NCBI GenBank assembly: GCA_038496675.1
Contig: CM076651.1
Span: 7,650,032-7,714,031, forward strand
Source: Rachycentron canadum
Lineage: Eukaryota > Chordata > Actinopteri > Carangiformes > Rachycentridae
Direction of reading: 5' to 3'
Length of the DNA stretch: 64,000 nt
Numbering within the stretch: position 1 is the first letter of the stretch; every line of letters starts with the position of its first letter. Position numbers and translations under genes: made by a program. The notes below the pieces were generated by a model, which saw only the letters and a program-made list of their open reading frames with translations, ran no database searches and had not been told where the DNA came from. Shown in pieces: positions 60,691-64,000 of the stretch.

Positions 60691-61079
60691 AAAGGCACTA
60701 TTCAAATAAGCTGAAGTAGTATGACTAAGAGCTTTGTCGTGGACCATGTAAAAAGAAATAATTGCACCCTAAATTACTATTTCAGGTGGACTGGGGATGT
60801 GAAGGGTTGCACATGAGTTTGTAAAAATATCTAAAATGTGTGCATGAATGTGTTTATTTGTGAGCAAGTGAGAAAGTTTCTTCCACTTTCATGTGTGGTT
60901 GGATATAGACATAATTAGTTACTGTAAGTCAGCAAAACTGTAAAAACTTCCAATAATAACATTGTACATTCAGAGGGAACAATGCTTCATAAGAAGGCTA
61001 AAATCTACAAAGTAAAGCCATGCTTGGTGTTTGCCCTTTGGGATATTGTGCGCTTTGGTGTGTATTGCCAGTACTGTGT
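60691..61079. other. AT-rich non-coding DNA, nothing identified
   Basis: No repeat, exon or motif cluster is recognised. Confidence 0.5.
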
Positions 61080-61640
61080 AATTAATCATACCACCTAACT
61101 GCATTCACAGGGCCCCCTTTGGTTAATTGGACTGCAGCTGCAGAATGGACTAAGCGATGATTTATTCAGCGGGCAGGTGGAACGCCGTGCCCCCCTCCTC
61201 CATCCAGGTACCCAAGGATGGATGGCTCACTTCTGCACCCAGCTACTCCCTGTGCTCCTCCATCCCTCAGGCCAATCGACTCTGAGGGCACATTTACAAG
61301 ATGGGCTTCAGGGTGACAAAATGAGAGGGGGAAGGGTACAGTGGAATCAATTTTGCCTCTTTTCTCTGTATTCAAGCCTTTAACTGGTGAGAGCAGGACA
61401 ACAGATAGAGCTATTGATCATCCATAGAAAGTTTAACAAGTGAACTTCTTCACAGTGTCTGTTGGCAAGTAAAAGCATACACCAAGGCCAGCCAAAGGTG
61501 AGGCCCCTCAGACGTTTGCTGCCCTCCCCACTTCATGGGTCACTGTTTTATTTACGGGCCATGCTGTGAGGCAGGCGGGTGGTAACTACATTATTTCAGG
61601 CTTGTTGGCAAGCTGAGCCACTGTGCCAGGCTTTTTTTTT
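61080..61640. promoter_or_regulatory. GC-moderate candidate regulatory block
   Basis: TGTAATTAATCATACCACC, GGTTAATTGGACTGCAGC and, from 61490, CCCTCAGACGTTTGCTGCC and TTTATTTACGGGCCATGC sit in non-repetitive DNA. Overlapping 68-69-codon frames on both strands at 61166-61383 argue for open GC-rich sequence rather than coding. Confidence 0.27.
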
Positions 61641-61652
61641 TATATATATATA
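61632..61652. repeat. T9 plus (TA)n tract
   Basis: Short compound simple repeat. Confidence 0.9.
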
Positions 61653-62109
61653 CATCATTTTATTTGAGGTTAGACTTATTTGGTCACACAGAGTAGAGAG
61701 TACGGTAAGACAAAGAAGTCGTTTGCAGGTGGAGTAACCAACTGTGAAGAGTCTTAATTGAATCGTTTAGTAAACCAAAGGCAATAGCCAATAGCACTTA
61801 ACATTAAAGTTTAAGCATTCAACTCACTTTAAATCCAGTTTAGAGTGTAAAGGTTTTGCTTAGATAAGAGTAAAGTGTGTAATTATTGTTCCTGTGATGT
61901 CAGGCTATCTATCTATCATATATTGCAATGATCATACAATAGCTGAATGCCAGATTACATCGTTTTCTTTCATTTCCCTGATCAGTTATATGTGACATTT
62001 CACAGATAATCAGTGCAACTACAGAATGGACCCTATAATCTACAGAAGCAGGGACCATACATCAACATTAGAATTACGCCTTCTCTTGCTGTAGTTTGTT
62101 TCAGTGCTG
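61653..62109. other. AT-rich non-coding DNA, nothing identified
   Basis: No gene, repeat or motif cluster is recognised. Confidence 0.5.
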
Positions 62110-62420
62110 CTGGCGTACCATTACCCTGAGATAACCACACTTTAATAGTTAATGCAGCGGTGGGCCCCCCTCTGCATTACAAATGGGCCCATCCGTCTCA
62201 CCTAGATCCCCGCGGGTGGCGGCACCACAGTCCATCCTTAGCAACTCTAATCATTCATCAATAGGCAGCTATCTGACACCTGCTTGCGCAGGATACTGAA
62301 CACTGTGATGTGGTCAGTGCCAGGGATGGATATCCTGGTGTCAGGGAGGGGATCTGACAACTGATATTACTTCAGACACCACTGTGGGACATCCCAGCTA
62401 CAACAGCTGGATTGCAGGCT
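62110..62420. promoter_or_regulatory. candidate conserved non-coding element
   Basis: Contains CATTACCCTGAGATAACC, ACTTTAATAGTTAATGCAGC, then CpG-bearing CCCCGCGGGTGGCGGC and CATCCTTAGCAACTC-TAATCATTCATCAATAGG. There are no simple repeats and no open frame of note. Among the blocks in the right-hand part this looks the most enhancer-like. Confidence 0.3.
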
Positions 62421-63055
62421 CCAAGTGTCCTCTGCTTATCTAAAAGCTCCCTTTTTGTGAAGCATCTATAAACTGAACAGGGACAAAGACATTGGTGTGT
62501 TATTTACTAGATGACTCCATCTTGTGGACTGCATATGGGGAAAAGTTGTATAAAACATTTTGTGGCTTCAGAGAGAGGTACTGGATATTGTTATCAGGGC
62601 ATTTCATCATGTACAACTCATCCTATTAAGACAGTTGTATTATTCTCTGTAGCTCTGGATGAAATGACATTTCTAAACGTTTTTTTTTTTTTACTGTTTT
62701 TAAAAAAAAAAAAGAAATCTCCAGACTGCTATATTACAAAATGCTACATTTCTGGAGTTCTCTTTTAAATGTGACTCCAGTGCAGAGTGTGTGGGAAACA
62801 ATAGAAGATGGACATATTCCTTTCCTTTCCTCTAAGTTTCTGGTGATATTCTTAAAATGTCACTGCCTGGCCACTATTTGTTCATATAAATTGTGTTTAC
62901 TCTGGTCGAGAGGCAAGAGTGCCCCCTCTCCGAATTAGCTGACAGGGGAATGCCAGTCAAAATGCAATCAATAAGACAAATGTTGAAGTGACTCAACTCT
63001 GCAGCTGAGTCTGGCACCTGTTTTGTAGAGGACTTTGTAAACATTTTATCCCCAG
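62421..63055. other. non-coding DNA with T13 and A12 tracts
   Basis: T13 at 62680-62692 and A12 at 62702-62713 face each other and could pair as a hairpin. A short frame at 62511-62768 crosses them and is not credible. Confidence 0.55.
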
Positions 63056-63297
63056 CTGTAAACCCTGGCTCTTGTTTGTTGTTATGGTCATCACATCAGC
63101 ACTCTGCCGAGAGAATCTGCTCTCCATTCCCAATGGAAATAGAAAACAGAGATGAAAACGCAGCGCAGATCGCCTCTGTAAGTAACCAGCACAGATGTAG
63201 CTCAGGCCAGCCGCTTTCTCTCGGGACTGCAGCTGCCACCCAGGGATGTGACAGGCCCAAAATGGGCAGGCGGGTCCATTCCCTTTTGATCAATCAG
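63056..63297 (+). other. possible exon or conserved block ending in a consensus splice donor
   Basis: Acceptor-like ACATTTTATCCCCAG ends at 63055. One forward frame is open from about 63076 to a donor CAATCAG/GTAAGACAG at 63298. The translated piece includes MEIENRDENAAQIASV and GRRVHSLLINQ and matches no family I know. The sequence is non-repetitive and more GC-rich than its surroundings, with TGACAGGCCCAAAATGGGC near its end. It could be an exon of a gene extending beyond the window, a non-coding exon, or a conserved regulatory element. Confidence 0.22.
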
Positions 63298-64000
63298 GTA
63301 AGACAGAGCTGGGTAGCGTGAATTCTAAAACTCCAGATGCACAGTCACCAAGGTGACTCTCATCTATTACCCCTCCCAACCGCTCTGAACATACGCTCAT
63401 CTGTCAGAGTGACAGGGCTCCTTTGCTTTCTCTACTTTAGTTGGATTTAGACCTGGTGAGGGTCAGTTGAATTAAGTAGTAACTTAATTCTGTTGCTTCT
63501 GATTGTCATTTGTAGAGGGCGAGCTTTAAATCACACTCCAGCTCTATTTTTTATGTGAATTAATGAGGAAATGAAGCGCTTCTTGTTATAAATTGTCTCC
63601 CTTGGAATAGTCTTAGTTATACATATTAACATATTTCAAATTAACAGCAATTTCCAAGGGTGCTTACTCGTTTGTTTTGAATGGATGGATTGTCTGCGAA
63701 ACATATTTCCATACAATGGATGTTGACGACTACATAATTGATGCATGTGTACTGTATTGTCTTCATTCCTCTGTGACCGCAAACCTGCATTTCATGTGAG
63801 GAATGAGTACTGAACATATTTTGTCAGGGTAAGACTACCCTCTGCTGGACTTCATCACTATTGTGCTTGGCTGCCAGCAGACATCCTTGACAACAAGAGC
63901 TGAGGTGTGTTTTACACCATGGCACCACTTCAGCAGAGAAGCATGTCTCCAGGGAATATCTGTTTATAGTGGGTAGTGGAGAAAGGAGGAGAGGAGATGC
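63298..64000. other. non-coding DNA to window end, no gene seen
   Basis: No exon or repeat is recognised. The last 60 bases are purine-rich (GGAGAAAGGAGGAGAGGAG). Confidence 0.45.

Noticed and set aside
1..64000. CRISPR arrays, bacterial operons, rRNA or tRNA genes
   Set aside because: None seen; the repeat types and composition are those of a vertebrate genome.

Overview
This is a eukaryotic, AT-rich, gene-poor window. It reads as teleost fish DNA, most likely a percomorph. The evidence is dense CA/GT and CT microsatellites, two decayed Tc1-like transposons with fish-type terminal sequences, a hAT relic with a BED zinc finger, and degenerate copies of several interspersed repeats common in percomorph genomes. 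I see no bacterial operon structure, CRISPR array, tRNA, rRNA or intact multi-exon gene. Nearly every open frame is short and lies in a repeat, a low-complexity tract or non-coding sequence.

Layout. Positions 1-117 hold a GC-richer open frame ending in TAA, followed by AT-rich sequence with two AATAAA signals; it may be the last exon and 3'UTR of a plus-strand gene entering from the left (weakly supported). From 0.4 to 47 kb the window looks intergenic or intronic. It carries a 620-bp fold-back element (5.5-6.2 kb), a Tc1 relic (8.6-9.5 kb), a TIR-bounded MITE (9.5 kb), a hAT relic (11.9-13.0 kb), a second Tc1 relic (41.1-42.2 kb), and repeats near 6.9, 16.2, 19.1, 30.7, 33.4, 36.7 and 38.4 kb. 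Between these lie stretches rich in homeodomain, TCF, Meis and octamer-like words that resemble conserved non-coding elements. That reading is an inference from texture only.

The main break in composition is at about 47.6-49.6 kb: GC- and CpG-rich DNA, six long microsatellite or homopolymer tracts, and a 332-base assembly gap flanked by poly-C. It looks like a promoter/CpG-island region. On the minus strand a consensus splice donor lies at 47791-47792, so a non-coding first exon of a leftward gene is possible.

From 49.6 to 64 kb the window returns to AT-rich non-coding DNA with further repeats (50.5, 54.5, 57.8 and 59.9 kb, the last with a 10-bp target-site duplication). A run of GC-moderate, conserved-looking blocks lies at 60.5-63.3 kb and ends in a possible exon with a consensus donor at 63298. 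No genes can be shown to work together here. The plausible functional content is regulatory, with a layer of dead transposons.
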